Of a stretch of DNA of 46,489 nt, positions 33,146 through 43,167 are shown in pieces. A model generated the notes under the pieces. It saw nothing but the letters and a program-made list of their open reading frames with translations, was not told the DNA's origin and did not search any database. Position 1 is the first letter of the stretch; every line of letters begins with the position of its first letter. Source of the DNA: Lactobacillales bacterium (lineage in GTDB: Bacteria > Bacillota > Bacilli > Lactobacillales > Streptococcaceae); NCBI GenBank assembly GCA_031268845.1, contig JAIRWP010000086.1, positions 1 to 46,489 on the forward strand, in the 5' to 3' direction. The translations under genes were made by a program, and so were the position numbers.

Positions 33146-34280
33146 ATGTATAAATCTCAGCTATATACTCAAATATCCTTTGAAGACTTTGATCAACCAA
33201 TGGGACTTAAAATGAACCCTAATAATTGTTGGATTCATAAAGCAGAGCTAATTCCTTGGTCAGAACTCGAAATAGAGTATGCGAAGAACTTCAAAAATAA
33301 TAATAATACTTGGAACATCGCAAAACTCTTGCGTATGGCACTTGGCCCCTTATTGATACAAGCTGAATACCAGTATTCGGATGAAGAAACAGTTCTTCAA
33401 ATTCAAGAGAATCCTTATCTTCAGTTCTTTATTGGCTTGCCTGGCTATCAGGATAAAAAGCCATTTGATGCCTCTACTATGGTCTATTTTCGTAAACGCC
33501 TTGATGAAGTGACTCTTGCCGAAATTAACGAGAAAATCCTTCGTCACAACGAAACGGAAAAAATTTTAAACAACGATAATAACGATGATAATACGCCCAA
33601 CTCAGGCACGCTTATTGTGGACGCCACTTGTGCACCTCAAAACATCAAATACCCAACAGACACTGAAATGTTGAATGATTCGGACACACGCTGAAAAGAT
33701 TATTGACGAGATATGTGAGGAGCATAGTCTATTGAAACCTCGAGTTCATCGCCTGAGAGCACGAAAAGATTATTTGAACATCGTTTGTCGCAAGCGTAAA
33801 TGCCAAGCTTGGCTTCGCCCTAAAATTCGGAAAATGCTGAATTATGTTAAGCGTGATATTGGTTTCGTCAACGACTATCTTGAACAAGGATATAAAATCT
33901 CTTCTCATCGTTTACAATGGTGGGAAACCATACAAGCACTTTTTACTCAACAGCAGTATATGTATGATAACCGTACGCACTGCGTTGAAAACCGAATTGT
34001 CAGTTTTTCTCAACCTTGGCTTCGCCCTATCGTGCGAGGTAAGTCGAAAACGAATGTTGAATTTGGCGTGAAACTTGATATGAGTATTGATCACAATGGT
34101 TTAGCTCGATTAGAGAAGACGAGCTTTGATGCGTATAATGAGTCAACCGTGCTTATTAATGCTATCCGTCGCTTTTATGACCGGGAGGGGCATTTTCCTT
34201 AAACGAGTGTTAGTAGATAAAATCTATCGAACTCGTGAAAACATCAAGTATTGTAAGGAGAGGGGGATCCGTTTGACGGG
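33146..34280 (+). pseudogene. IS5-type (DUF772) transposase, frameshifted and truncated
   Basis: Three frames together give one transposase: 33146-33694 (NAKLLRMALGPLL-like N-terminal DUF772 domain, then LIVDATCAPQNIKYPTD with the first catalytic Asp), 33675-34202 (HAEKIIDEI to YNESTVLINAIRRFYDREG) and 34201-34280 (KRVLVDKIYRTRENIKYCKE with the second Asp). Frameshifts near 33690 and 34200 and loss of the C-terminal catalytic Glu region make it inactive. It is inserted in the IS66 element after tnpA. Confidence 0.8.
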
Positions 34281-34292
34281 AGATCCTTTAAT

Positions 34293-34345
34293 TACCACCG
34301 TATAGTCCAGATTTAAATCCGATTGAGATGATTTTGAAGAGCGAA
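34293..34345 (+). pseudogene. Scrap of an IS630-type transposase
   Basis: The codons PPYSPDLNPIEMILKSEK carry the conserved SPDLNPIE motif of IS630-family transposases. The piece is joined on both sides to other transposase fragments. Confidence 0.55.
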
Positions 34346-34765
34346 AAAGGTTGCGGAAAGAGAAAATTCAACCAATTTTGGATGATCTTTATCAGTGGGT
34401 GCTAACGATTGCAGCAGTTCCTAGTTCTAGGCTAGAAAAAGCATTGAATTATCTTGTCAATCACCGAGAGGGACTTACAGATGGCAGATTTGAGTTGGAT
34501 AATAATCGAGCAGAACGGATTTATCAAGGAGCTGGTGATGAGTCGCAAGAATTGGCTGTTTTCAACGAGTTTAAGGGGCGCCAAGAGTTCAGGGATTATT
34601 TTGAGTATTGTGAAGACGGCGGGAATCAGTCAGCTTGATGTGGATAAATACTTGGAGTATTTGTTTAAGGTTATTCCAAATTTAAAGGTGGTTGACGAGA
34701 CTTCGCTTAAGGAACTTCTTCTGCCGTGGAGTAGTTTGGTGCAGAAAAAGTGTTGGAGGTTATAA
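34346..34765 (+). pseudogene. IS66 transposase C-terminal remnant
   Basis: RKEKIQPILDDLYQWVLTIA, then NYLVNHREGLTDGRFELDNN and RAERIYQG occur in one frame (to about 34540). The motif continues in another frame as MSRKNWLFSTSLRGAKSSGI and YLEYLFKVIPNL. These are the catalytic-end motifs of IS66 transposases, split by frameshifts. Confidence 0.8.
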
Positions 34766-34877
34766 ATAGACTAAGTGGAATGTGTTGATTTCCAAAAGTT
34801 AGATTTTTTGTCTAACTTTGGGGAGGCAGCTTGTTTGATGTGCAGGTCTGGAAGAGATACTAAATGATACGACGTTT

Positions 34878-35245
34878 ACCACCGATGAATCACCCGTAGA
34901 AACAAGCTAATTTTATCAGATATAAAAGACGCAAGAGGAATTTGATGCAGGGAGAATCGTCTGCCTGATTCACACTTTTTTCGTCTGGTCGACGGTGAAT
35001 GGAGAACAAGACAAGCGTGTTAGAAATGGTCGAAGACTGATGAAAAAGTAGACGCCTGACTCATACTTTTTTTGAGGGAGACGGTCCTTGCTCTTTGAGC
35101 AGAATCATCAAAAAAATTCAAAAATGTTTCTTGATTTTTTGGGACATTTTTAAATTTCATTGACAACATTTACTTTGACGATGAATATAAGTATGTATCG
35201 ATACAAAAAAGAAAAAATTACTTACTGTACAAAAGTCAACGATGT
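34878..35245. other. Non-coding stretch between IS elements
   Basis: No gene is recognised. A segment near 34965 (TGCCTGATTCACACTTTTTT) is echoed near 35050 (CGCCTGACTCATACTTTTTT), a short imperfect direct repeat. Near 35193 GATACAAAAAAGAAAAAATT recurs at about 36908 outside the other end of the IS481-like element. Confidence 0.4.
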
Positions 35246-35406
35246 GAGACCAAATTTTAAATCTCTAAATAAATTATCCTGTAAACTATTTTTTAAAAAT
35301 TCACTTTTAAGCAGATATTTTTCTTTTCTCTTTAGGAGTTAAAAACCCAAGAATTTGCATTGGCGTGTTATTGTATCTTCCCAAATAATCCTTTGCTTGT
35401 TTTCTT

Positions 35407-35994
35407 AGAACCTGTCTACTATCTAATAAATCTGTTATACTCCCGACTTTATCACTTCCCACTCTTTCAGGAAGCGCATACGATTGGCTTCACACAGCCG
35501 TGTATACCTTCTTTTGAACAACGAGAAGTGATAAAGTCGGGAAAAATGCTGATACTGCCGAGGAAAAAGGGTATGATGGCGGTAAAAAAATTTCCGGAAT
35601 CAAGTGACATATTGCCGTAGACACCAATGGTTTTCCTCATGCGATTCATGTAACAACTGCGAATATTTCTGATAAAGCCGGAGCAATAAAAATGTTCGAA
35701 AGATCTCGAGATCGCGCTTCTTTGCCTAAAGTAGAAAATATTCTTTTAGATGGTGGCTATAAAGGACAACCGTTTGCGGATAAGATTAAGAAAATTTTGG
35801 ATTGTTCTGTAGAAATTGTTAAACGCTCAGATGAACACATGTTTAAAGTAATTCCAAAGCGCTGTGTGGTGGAGCGGTGTTTTGCTTGGCTTGAGAAAGC
35901 TAGACTGTGGAGCGAAAGATTCCAACGAGTAAGCAGATGGTAGTATTGGCGTTTTTGGCAATTCTTATGAAAAGATGAGACAGTAGACAGGCTC
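35407..35994. mobile_element. IS5-type element, internally deleted copy
   Basis: Terminal repeats AGAACCTGTCTACTATCT (35407) and the complement of AGAGCCTGTCTACTGTCT (35994) bound 588 bp. The inverted similarity extends outward over TTTTCTT/AAGAAAA. The ends match MITE 2 and the remnant at 42203, so this family was once active across the contig. Confidence 0.7.
35542..35978 (+). pseudogene. IS5-type transposase C-terminal half
   Basis: The frame contains HIAVDTNGFPHAIHVTTANI, LLDGGYKGQPFADKIKKILD, IVKRSDEHMFKVIPKRCVVE and RCFAWLEK, then shifts frame to SKQMVVLAFLAILMKR and stop. These are the DDE D and E regions of IS5 (IS427-type) transposases. A TGA replaces Arg before HIAVD and the N-terminal half is deleted. 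Confidence 0.85.
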
Positions 35995-37172
35995 TAAGAA
36001 AAAAATTTAAGAAACGCATAAAACCGCTCACCATCGGTACGATGACTTCACTTAACTTTGCCGTTATGTTGCGGCGTTCGAAGTCGAATCAACTGATGTC
36101 GAATCTGCTTCTTTTTACAAAACATGTCAAAAGGATGTACTTTTTCCGTTTTGACGATGTATGTAAATTCAGCGCCGTTATCGGTTTGAATAATTTTTGA
36201 TTGATAACGGAAGTAGCGGATAGCTCGCTGTACAAAATCGACGGTTGAACGACGCTTGCTTCTTGTAACGGTAGATAAATCGCTCTCTTGAGGCTTCGTC
36301 AATCATTGTGTACTGGTAAAATTTATCTGGCAGCTTCCCTACGTAACAATTTTTGGGAACGTATTTCACATCGAGTTGCCATTTTTCGCCGATTTTTCGA
36401 GAAGTGTCGCACAATTTTTGGTTGGTATTTTTTGCTTTTTTTCTTTTGTTTTTTGAAAAATTCTAAGCGTCGCAGGACTCGAAAAAGTGAGTTAGGATGC
36501 CGTTTGTAATCTTTGTTTCGTTTTAATTTTCCGTAAAGTTCAATCACCTAGAAGCGAGGATTTCGACGCAGATAGTCGCGAATCCAGCCAATCTCTTCCT
36601 TTGTGTGGATGCTCGGGTGCGCATTTTGGGGACGACCCTGAGAGATTCTTTAGTTCCGTCAAATCGCTAATTTAAGTGCATAAGTGAGGCTTTGGATATT
36701 TTGTAACGACGACAGACGAAAGCAATGGAGTGACCTCGACGGTAGAGTTTGACGCTATAAAAGCGAGTGTTAAGGATGTGTGGTAAATAGCGCTGCGTTT
36801 GTGTTATATTAGCCATGTGTTAAGGCTCCTGTTCTGTTATTTTTTTAATTACAGTTTACAGGAAGTCTTTTTTTATTTTTCTTTTCAAGGTCTCACATCT
36901 ATTGTAGCGATACAAGACAAAAAAGAAAAAATTACTTACACGCTTTATTTGACAAAACCTTAATTTACGTTTTAGGATTGGTCTTATCTTTGTATAGTTA
37001 TAGTAAAACTGTTTTTGTATTTTTAAAATAATAGAAATGGGAAACTTTACTATGCGAAGTCTATTATACAAATTCTTCCTGCGTATTTGTTCTTTACTAC
37101 GATCAACCGTATTTACATAATGCCAGCCTTTTGCTCAAAAACAACGCTTAACACAGTGATTGATAGAACATT

Positions 37173-38315
37173 TTAATTAATACACCAATCTTTCGGACGG
37201 CTATCCATCATACCAAATTCAAATGCTATACTATTAATAATTCTTTTGCTAGCATTCCCATCTCCATATAAATTAGAAATTTTGGACATTTTGATGTATT
37301 CTTTTTTGTCAGTTAATAGAACATCAGCTAAATGAAATACTTTTTCTTCCTCAGTTCCTACAAGTTTCAATACTCCTGCAGAAACTCCCTCAGGACGTTC
37401 AGTTGTATTTCTTAACACCAAAACAGGTTTTCCTAAAGACGAAGCTTCTTCTTGTACACCTCCTGAATCACTCATAATAAAATAACTTTTACTCATAAAA
37501 TTTTGAAAATCTATAACATTCAATGGTTCTATAATATGAGCTCTCTCTGAAATAATTAAATGTAATTTTGCCAATTCACGCACTTTCGGGCTTTTATGAA
37601 TTGGAAAGACAATTTCAACATCTTTATGTTTCTTGACTAAACGATTGATTGCACGAAAAACATTAATCATGGATTGACCAAAATTTTCACGTCTGTGCAT
37701 AGTAACCAAAATCATACGATGATTTCCAATTTTTCGTATAAGATCATTTTTATAATTAGCATTTACCGTATATTTCATTGCATCAATAGCTGTATTTCCA
37801 GTAATATAAATTTTATTTCTATTGCGATTTTCTAAAAGAAGATTTTTTTTGCTAGTCAAAGTGGGAACAAAATATAAATCAGTTAACATATCTGTTATTT
37901 GTCGATTAATCTCTTCAGGAAATGGTGAAAATTTATTCCACGATCTTAATCCAGCTTCAACATGACCAATTTTAATTTGATGATAAAAACCAGCTAAAGA
38001 AGCTGAAAAAGTTGTAGTCGTATCACCATGTACTAGAATAATATCTGATTTCACCTTACTAAGTACTTCATTTAATCCTAACAATGTATTTGAAGTTATA
38101 TCAGCCAACGTCTGATTTTTTTCCATAATATTTAAATCAAAATCAGGATTAATTTCAAAAACATCTAACACCTGATCAAGCATTTCACGATGTTGAGCTG
38201 TAATTGTAATTATAGATTCAAAGCGATTATCATTTTCTAATGCTTTTATCAAAGGAGCAATTTTTATCGCTTCAGGTCTAGTACCAAAAATTGTCATTAC
38301 TTTAATTTTCTGCAT
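37173..38315 (-). CDS. wecB: UDP-N-acetylglucosamine 2-epimerase (WecB/MnaA-like)
   Basis: The roughly 380-residue enzyme interconverts UDP-GlcNAc and UDP-ManNAc in the cytosol. Hallmarks are MTIFGTRPEAIKIAPLI, VHGDTTTTFSASLAGFY, GHVEAGLRSW, PFPEEINRQITD, MHRRENFG and SDSGGVQEEASSLGKPVLVL. I chose the ATG at 38315 (MQKIKVMTIFG), six bases after AAAGGTG and 16 bases after the wecC stop, over an earlier in-frame codon inside wecC. With wecC it supplies UDP-ManNAcA. It is the last gene of the polysaccharide cluster, followed by IS debris. Confidence 0.93.
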   Translation of the reverse strand: MQKIKVMTIFGTRPEAIKIAPLIKALENDNRFESIITITAQHREMLDQVLDVFEINPDFDLNIMEKNQTLADITSNTLLGLNEVLSKVKSDIILVHGDTTTTFSASLAGFYHQIKIGHVEAGLRSWNKFSPFPEEINRQITDMLTDLYFVPTLTSKKNLLLENRNRNKIYITGNTAIDAMKYTVNANYKNDLIRKIGNHRMILVTMHRRENFGQSMINVFRAINRLVKKHKDVEIVFPIHKSPKVRELAKLHLIISERAHIIEPLNVIDFQNFMSKSYFIMSDSGGVQEEASSLGKPVLVLRNTTERPEGVSAGVLKLVGTEEEKVFHLADVLLTDKKEYIKMSKISNLYGDGNASKRIINSIAFEFGMMDSRPKDWCIN

Positions 38316-38331
38316 AATTTCACCTTTACAA

Positions 38332-39546
38332 CTATAATCTATAAGCACCTTCAATAACATTTTGTGTGTCAAATACTATTTTCTCTTTAAAAGAATTTAT
38401 GGAATTTTTAATATGTTTATGAGAAACCATAATTACAACCATGTCAATATCTTTAATAAATTCATTAAACTCCATAATCTGAGAATCAATCAATTTTTTC
38501 GTAACCATTGGATCATAAACTTTTAACGGCTTAGCCAAATGACGTTTCATTATATCAATCAATTGTAATGTTGGACTTTCACGAATATCATCTACATTTG
38601 CTTTATAAGTTAGTCCATACAATCCAACACGTTTTGTATCAGAAATCCCTTTTTCCTCCATAATATCGTAAATGCGATTCAACACGTATTCAGGCATTGA
38701 ATCATTAATTTCACGAGCTGAAGTTATCAATTTAGTATAACGAGGAAAATCCCCAACTAGAAACCAAGGATCAACTGGAATACAATGACCACCTACTCCA
38801 GGACCAGGAGATAAAATATTAACTCTAGGATGTTTATTAGCAACATATATAATTTCATATACATCTAAACTATCTTTCCTACAAATATTTACTAATTCAT
38901 TTGCAAAAGCAATATTAATATCACGAAAAGTATTTTCAATTACTTTTGACATCTCTGCTGAACGAATATCTGTTAAAGTAATCTCTCCTTTGCAAAAAGT
39001 TGAGTAAATTTTTTTTACTATTTCTGCAATTTTTATATTATCTGCACCAATAGTTCGTGAATTATTTTCAAGTTCATGAATCATATTTCCAGGAAGAATT
39101 CGTTCTGGAGCATGAACTAGGTGGATAGATTTTCCTAACTCATATTTATAGTCATTAAATAAAGGGCGAATTACACGATCTATTGTTCCTGGAGAAACAG
39201 TTGACTCAATAATAATAATTGCACCCTCTTCACATACTTTCATCACAGATTTTACAGCAGAAACTATACAAGTAGTATCAATTTTTTTATCATCTTTTCT
39301 ATAAGGTGTTGGAACTGCAATAATGTATATATCACTTTTTTTATAGTTATTTGTAAATAAGATACCTTGTTCTTTAGCTCTAAAAAATAATTCCTCTAGT
39401 CCTTTTTCTTTAAAAGTTAATTGATCATTATTAAGTTTATCTATAATTTCATTACTATAATCAGTTCCTGTCACTTTTTCTCCATTTGCTGCCAATATTA
39501 AAGCAGTTGGCAAACCTATGTAACCTAAACCTATAATATTTATCAT
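38332..39546 (-). CDS. wecC: UDP-N-acetyl-D-mannosamine dehydrogenase (WecC-like)
   Basis: The 404-residue UDP-sugar dehydrogenase oxidises UDP-ManNAc to UDP-ManNAcA with two NAD+. It has an N-terminal Rossmann fold (INIIGLGYIGLPTALILAANG), the ESTVSPGT segment, the central domain and the catalytic Cys255 in GPGVGGHCIPVDPWFLV, which favours WecC over UDP-glucose dehydrogenase. It starts one base after the glycosyltransferase gene ends, and 16 bases precede wecB, so these form one operon. Confidence 0.92.
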   Translation of the reverse strand: MINIIGLGYIGLPTALILAANGEKVTGTDYSNEIIDKLNNDQLTFKEKGLEELFFRAKEQGILFTNNYKKSDIYIIAVPTPYRKDDKKIDTTCIVSAVKSVMKVCEEGAIIIIESTVSPGTIDRVIRPLFNDYKYELGKSIHLVHAPERILPGNMIHELENNSRTIGADNIKIAEIVKKIYSTFCKGEITLTDIRSAEMSKVIENTFRDINIAFANELVNICRKDSLDVYEIIYVANKHPRVNILSPGPGVGGHCIPVDPWFLVGDFPRYTKLITSAREINDSMPEYVLNRIYDIMEEKGISDTKRVGLYGLTYKANVDDIRESPTLQLIDIMKRHLAKPLKVYDPMVTKKLIDSQIMEFNEFIKDIDMVVIMVSHKHIKNSINSFKEKIVFDTQNVIEGAYRL

Positions 39547-39547
39547 T

Positions 39548-40651
39548 TTAATTCTCCAAATTTTTATAAACTTCCATTAATTTTCTCTCTTCTATATTCC
39601 AATTATATTTTTCCACTACTACTTTATGTCCATTTAGTCCCATTTGCTTTGCTATATTTCTATTTTCAAGTAAATAATTAATAGCTTTTGAAATTTCAGG
39701 AACATTTTCTGGATCAACACATAATCCACAATTATTTACTTCTACAATTTTTTTATAATGATCAAAATTAGAGCATATTACAGGTATTCCAGCATACATA
39801 TATTCAAATAATTTATTGGGAAATGAATTTTTATGATTTGGTTCTGCTGAATATATAAATATCCCTATATAACTTATATAATACAGTTTATCGACTTGTT
39901 TTCTCCTAACTTTTCCAATATACCTTGTTTTCTCCCAACCCGAAAGTTTCTCTAAATAATTTTTATAACTTCCATCACAAGGTCCTGCTAGAATAAGCTT
40001 ACCTTCAACATTATCCATCGCTTTAACAATATTATGTATATTTCTTACTTTTGTTAATCCACCAGCATAACAAATTATGGATCTTTTTTTATCAAAATTG
40101 TCACTATTAAATTCCTTATCCTTTGTCAACAAAGCAAAATTATTAATAGTACAATTTTTATCATTTATTCTACTAAATCTTTCTGTAACAATTAGTGAAG
40201 CAGTTATTGTTATGTCGATTTTTTTTATTACTCTCTTCTCATATTTCTCCAATATCTTTGAAATTATATTTCTTAAACTAAAAGGTAGCCATTCTTTCGA
40301 TAATATTTGCTTTGGTACATCTTCATGTGAATCATATATAACTTTTTTTCCTAATCTTTTTAACTTTAATGCATAACGCAATAATTCAGGATCATGAAAA
40401 TGATAAACATCAGCGTCAATTTTTAAAGCTTCTTTATACACTTTTCTTGAAAAATTAAACATTCTATCTAGTCGATTTTTTGAATTATATTCTAAACCAA
40501 CTATGCTAACACCATTTTTTCTTTCTGATTTACCTCTTCCAACTAAATAAACTTGATAATCTAACTTTTTTGCAAGTGATGTACATTCTTTTATAAATAT
40601 TCTAATATCATCAACCTCATGTGCAGTTGTAAAATGGCAAATTTTTAACAT
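39548..40651 (-). CDS. Glycosyltransferase family 4
   Basis: The 367-residue GT-B enzyme has an N-terminal acceptor domain beginning MLKICHFTTAHEVDDIRIFI with YHFHDPELL, and a C-terminal nucleotide-sugar domain including SFPNKLFEYMYAGIPVICSN and the Glu-rich loop that binds the donor. It should add one sugar, possibly ManNAcA, to the growing repeat unit at the cytoplasmic membrane face. It lies between the flippase and the wecC gene with near-zero spacing. Donor and linkage cannot be assigned. Confidence 0.88.
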   Translation of the reverse strand: MLKICHFTTAHEVDDIRIFIKECTSLAKKLDYQVYLVGRGKSERKNGVSIVGLEYNSKNRLDRMFNFSRKVYKEALKIDADVYHFHDPELLRYALKLKRLGKKVIYDSHEDVPKQILSKEWLPFSLRNIISKILEKYEKRVIKKIDITITASLIVTERFSRINDKNCTINNFALLTKDKEFNSDNFDKKRSIICYAGGLTKVRNIHNIVKAMDNVEGKLILAGPCDGSYKNYLEKLSGWEKTRYIGKVRRKQVDKLYYISYIGIFIYSAEPNHKNSFPNKLFEYMYAGIPVICSNFDHYKKIVEVNNCGLCVDPENVPEISKAINYLLENRNIAKQMGLNGHKVVVEKYNWNIEERKLMEVYKNLEN

Positions 40652-40655
40652 AACA

Positions 40656-42059
40656 CTACCGTTCCTTACTTTTTTTAATTATTAATATAAAATATTTTCC
40701 AAAAAAGATAAAAGCAAATATTAAATTTACGAAAAATATAGCAATATTAACACAAAAATTTGAATAAAAATATATTAAACATGTAACAACATATAAACAA
40801 ATTAATATACTGACATTTTTTTTTTCTAATTGTATTGTATTATTTCTGCATTTATTCAGAAAATACGATCTGAGCAGTATACACATACTGTATTCAAACA
40901 ATAATGCTATATTCGATAATTGAATTCCATATTTACTTATAAATAAATGTAATATCACGATCAATGTAATTGATGATATTATATTTGAAAATAATAATTT
41001 ATTGTTTTCATTTTCTGCAGATAGAATACTTCCAATAAAATTAGATAAAATATTCTCACAAGTTATAAACAAATATAAAGGGATCAAATAAAAAGAATCA
41101 TGATAATTAATTCCTATAACAAATGAGAATATACAATAAATTAATGGCACATACAATAAAAGTCCAACCATTAAGACTTTAATATACAAATTCACTGCTT
41201 TAGTATACATTCTCCATCGATTTACATTTTTAACATTATTAAAAATAAGTTCTTGCCAAGAAAACAAAAAACATGTAGAAATCATTATTAGTACAATAGT
41301 AAATTTTGTTGCAATTGCATAAATACCATTAGAATATAGGCTTAATTTGTTTTTTATCATTACAACAACATAATACGTTGAGAAATAATTAAAAACTTCA
41401 CTAATCCCTAAAGGTAATGAAAATTTAAACATTTCTATAATTAAAGATTTATCATAATATAAAGGTTTAATTATTCCAAAAATCCGTGCTTTTAAGATCA
41501 AAACTATATCTTCTAAAAACAATAATATTAAAGTTGAAATATAAATTGATTCAACTCCTATATTAAAATATGTAATCAAAATTATATTTAATATCCCCAT
41601 TAAAAAACTTGTTAAAGATCCTATTAGTGCAAAGAATTTTGAATATCCAAGTCCTCGAACTATATTTCCCACAATATAGTGTACAGATGATGCAATTCCC
41701 AAAAAATATATAAATACAATATACCTTATATGCCAAAAAGTCCCCCAAATTATCATCATAACCGTATATAAAAAAGTTGAAATTAAAAATATTATAAATC
41801 CATTAAATATATACCTATTTTTTCTTTCTGAATCAGACTGTTCATCACAAATAAACTTTAAAATAGTAATCCATATATTCAAAAAAAATAACGGCAATAT
41901 TAAATTTAACATATTATTACAATAATCATAATATCCCATATCAGACGGTGATATATTTTTTGTATATATTGGCAATAAAAAAATAACTAATATTTTAGAT
42001 AAAATTGAACCAGCAAAATAAGCAATAGATGATTTAATAAATTTTTTATATTTAAACAC
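40656..42059 (-). CDS. Polysaccharide flippase (Wzx-like)
   Basis: The 467-residue protein has about 12-14 hydrophobic segments and the MATE/MVF-like opening FIKSSIAYFAGSILSKILVI with FLLPIYTKNISPSDMGYYDY, typical of Wzx flippases. It would move lipid-linked repeat units across the membrane for polymerisation. It lies four bases before the glycosyltransferase gene, but an IS-scarred 440-bp gap separates it from the upstream methyltransferase gene, so it may now rely on its own promoter. Confidence 0.88.
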   Translation of the reverse strand: MFKYKKFIKSSIAYFAGSILSKILVIFLLPIYTKNISPSDMGYYDYCNNMLNLILPLFFLNIWITILKFICDEQSDSERKNRYIFNGFIIFLISTFLYTVMMIIWGTFWHIRYIVFIYFLGIASSVHYIVGNIVRGLGYSKFFALIGSLTSFLMGILNIILITYFNIGVESIYISTLILLFLEDIVLILKARIFGIIKPLYYDKSLIIEMFKFSLPLGISEVFNYFSTYYVVVMIKNKLSLYSNGIYAIATKFTIVLIMISTCFLFSWQELIFNNVKNVNRWRMYTKAVNLYIKVLMVGLLLYVPLIYCIFSFVIGINYHDSFYLIPLYLFITCENILSNFIGSILSAENENNKLLFSNIISSITLIVILHLFISKYGIQLSNIALLFEYSMCILLRSYFLNKCRNNTIQLEKKNVSILICLYVVTCLIYFYSNFCVNIAIFFVNLIFAFIFFGKYFILIIKKSKER

Positions 42060-42155
42060 AAAAACAACACAACTTCCACATTTATTTCATATAAACAACA
42101 ATAGACTTGTTCCAAAACCTTGCAATTAATTTACTCAAGTAGTATAAACAAACCC

Positions 42156-42202
42156 ATGAATAATAAAAAACGAATCGCAAAACTCAAAGATAACGAATAC
42201 TT
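42156..42202 (+). pseudogene. IS transposase N-terminal scrap
   Basis: MNNKKRIAKLKDNEYLE resembles the start of IS5-type transposases and is cut off by the terminal repeat of the IS5 remnant at 42203. No ribosome site is evident. Confidence 0.4.
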
Positions 42203-42490
42203 AGAACCTGTCTACTGTCTCATCTTTTCATAAGAATTGCCAAAAATGCTAGTACCACCATTTAATTGTGATCTTGATTTGCGAAAACTTGATCATTACA
42301 TCAAGATAAGGGTTTTAATTTATCACTCTACGTAAAAGTACCTTCCCGCGCTTAGCAAAGGGTTTAATAGAGAATCTTAATTACCCCAGGACTAAACGGA
42401 ACAATTTAAAATCTTTCTAATTTTATCTACAAACGATTGTCCTGTATAACCATTATCATTTTTATTCAGAACATAATTGGCATTCCACCT
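42203..42490 (-). pseudogene. IS5-type remnant inside the polysaccharide cluster
   Basis: The terminal repeat AGAACCTGTCTACTGTCTCA (from about 42205) and the next 55 bases match the 3' end of the copy at 35407-35994. Further in, the minus strand reads GYTGQSFVDKIRKILNCSV, equivalent to GYKGQPFADKIKKILDCSV there. The rest is deleted or scrambled. The remainder of 42060-42497 holds no gene. Confidence 0.75.
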
Positions 42491-42497
42491 ACCTAAA

Positions 42498-43166
42498 CTA
42501 TAAAGCATTATAATTATAATGCTTTAAATCATTTTCTAATTCTTTGAAATTAATATCAAATTTCTTCTTACAAATCATAAGAGAGTCAACTCCATCCATT
42601 ATATTTACATACTTTTTTATGATATGATAATAAGGTCTATTCCAAAAATCATGAATCATTATTACGGTATCATCACTTACATTTTTTAATGCGCATAAAC
42701 AACATGTAACACGAAACCTTCCATCAATTAATATAACATCTGCAAATTTTACATCATTATATTTTTCAAATATTTTTTCTGAATAATTTAACATTTTATC
42801 TGACTTTTCCAATGGCATTCCCCAAGCTCCACAAGGACCAATATCTGCATATATATATTTCAATTGATTATTATTTTGTGCTATATTTATTAAATTATAT
42901 CTATTTTTCATTGCATTTATCCAATCTTTGCTAGATTCTACAGAATATATTTTTGTTACTTTGTTTTTTATTGAAGAAATAGTGGAACCTCCTGATCCAA
43001 ATTCAAGATATATTTTCGATCCTTTAATATATTTAATAAAAAGTTTTCTTTCATTTTTAGTCATTGCCCATGCAAATCCTTCAGACATTTCTACTTTTCT
43101 TTTTTTAATTATTCTGTACAAAAAAATGAATCCATATGGAGTTATAAACTTAATTGCTTTTTTCAT
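42498..43166 (-). CDS. SAM-dependent methyltransferase-like protein
   Basis: The 222-residue protein has a class I methyltransferase-like fold: motif I YLEFGSGGSTISSIKN (about residues 52-67), an acidic strand end IYSVESSKDW and motif IV ADVILIDGRFR. Its place between the polymerase and flippase genes suggests it acts on the polysaccharide or its precursor, perhaps adding a methyl group; the substrate is unknown and similar proteins sometimes have other roles. It starts two bases after the polymerase stop codon. Confidence 0.65.
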   Translation of the reverse strand: MKKAIKFITPYGFIFLYRIIKKRKVEMSEGFAWAMTKNERKLFIKYIKGSKIYLEFGSGGSTISSIKNKVTKIYSVESSKDWINAMKNRYNLINIAQNNNQLKYIYADIGPCGAWGMPLEKSDKMLNYSEKIFEKYNDVKFADVILIDGRFRVTCCLCALKNVSDDTVIMIHDFWNRPYYHIIKKYVNIMDGVDSLMICKKKFDINFKELENDLKHYNYNAL

Positions 43167-43167
43167 A

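Larger units (their letters stand above)
32744..34877 (+). mobile_element. IS66-family element, interrupted and degenerate
   Basis: The left end GTAAGCGTCGTATAATT (32744) and right end (complement of GTAAACGTCGTATCATT, ending about 34877) fit IS66 terminal repeats. Inside are an intact tnpA-like orf, then an inserted IS5-type transposase copy with a scrap of IS630, then the C-terminal part of the IS66 transposase. The IS66 tnpB and most of tnpC are missing. Confidence 0.7.
35307..36816 (-). pseudogene. DDE integrase-type (IS481-like) transposase, multiply broken
   Basis: From ATG 36816 the frames read MANITQTQRYLPHILNTRFY, then KCAHPSIHTKEEIGWIRDYL, QLDVKYVPKNCYVG (first Asp), IIQTDNGAEFTYIV (second Asp), HNGKVK-stop-SHRTDGERFYAF and, beyond the inserted IS5 copy, YLGRYNNTPMQILGFLTPKE. 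The expected catalytic Glu in NGKVE is Lys and the next Arg is a stop codon. Several other frameshifts are present, so it is inactive. Confidence 0.75.
35246..36896 (-). mobile_element. IS481-like element interrupted by an IS5-type copy
   Basis: Inverted ends GATGTGAGACC (35246) and GGTCTCACATC (about 36886-36896) bound a decayed element with its transposase gene on the minus strand. An IS5-type copy (35407-35994) is inserted into the C-terminal part of that gene. Confidence 0.65.

Noticed and set aside
35403-36000. Possible intact IS5 insertion with a simple target duplication
   Set aside because: The flanks read CTTAG on one side and CTAAG on the other, inverted rather than direct, and the transposase is half deleted.
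36856-37071. Minus-strand 71-codon frame near the end of the IS481-like element
   Set aside because: AT-rich sequence with repeated flank motifs, no ribosome site and no recognisable protein pattern.
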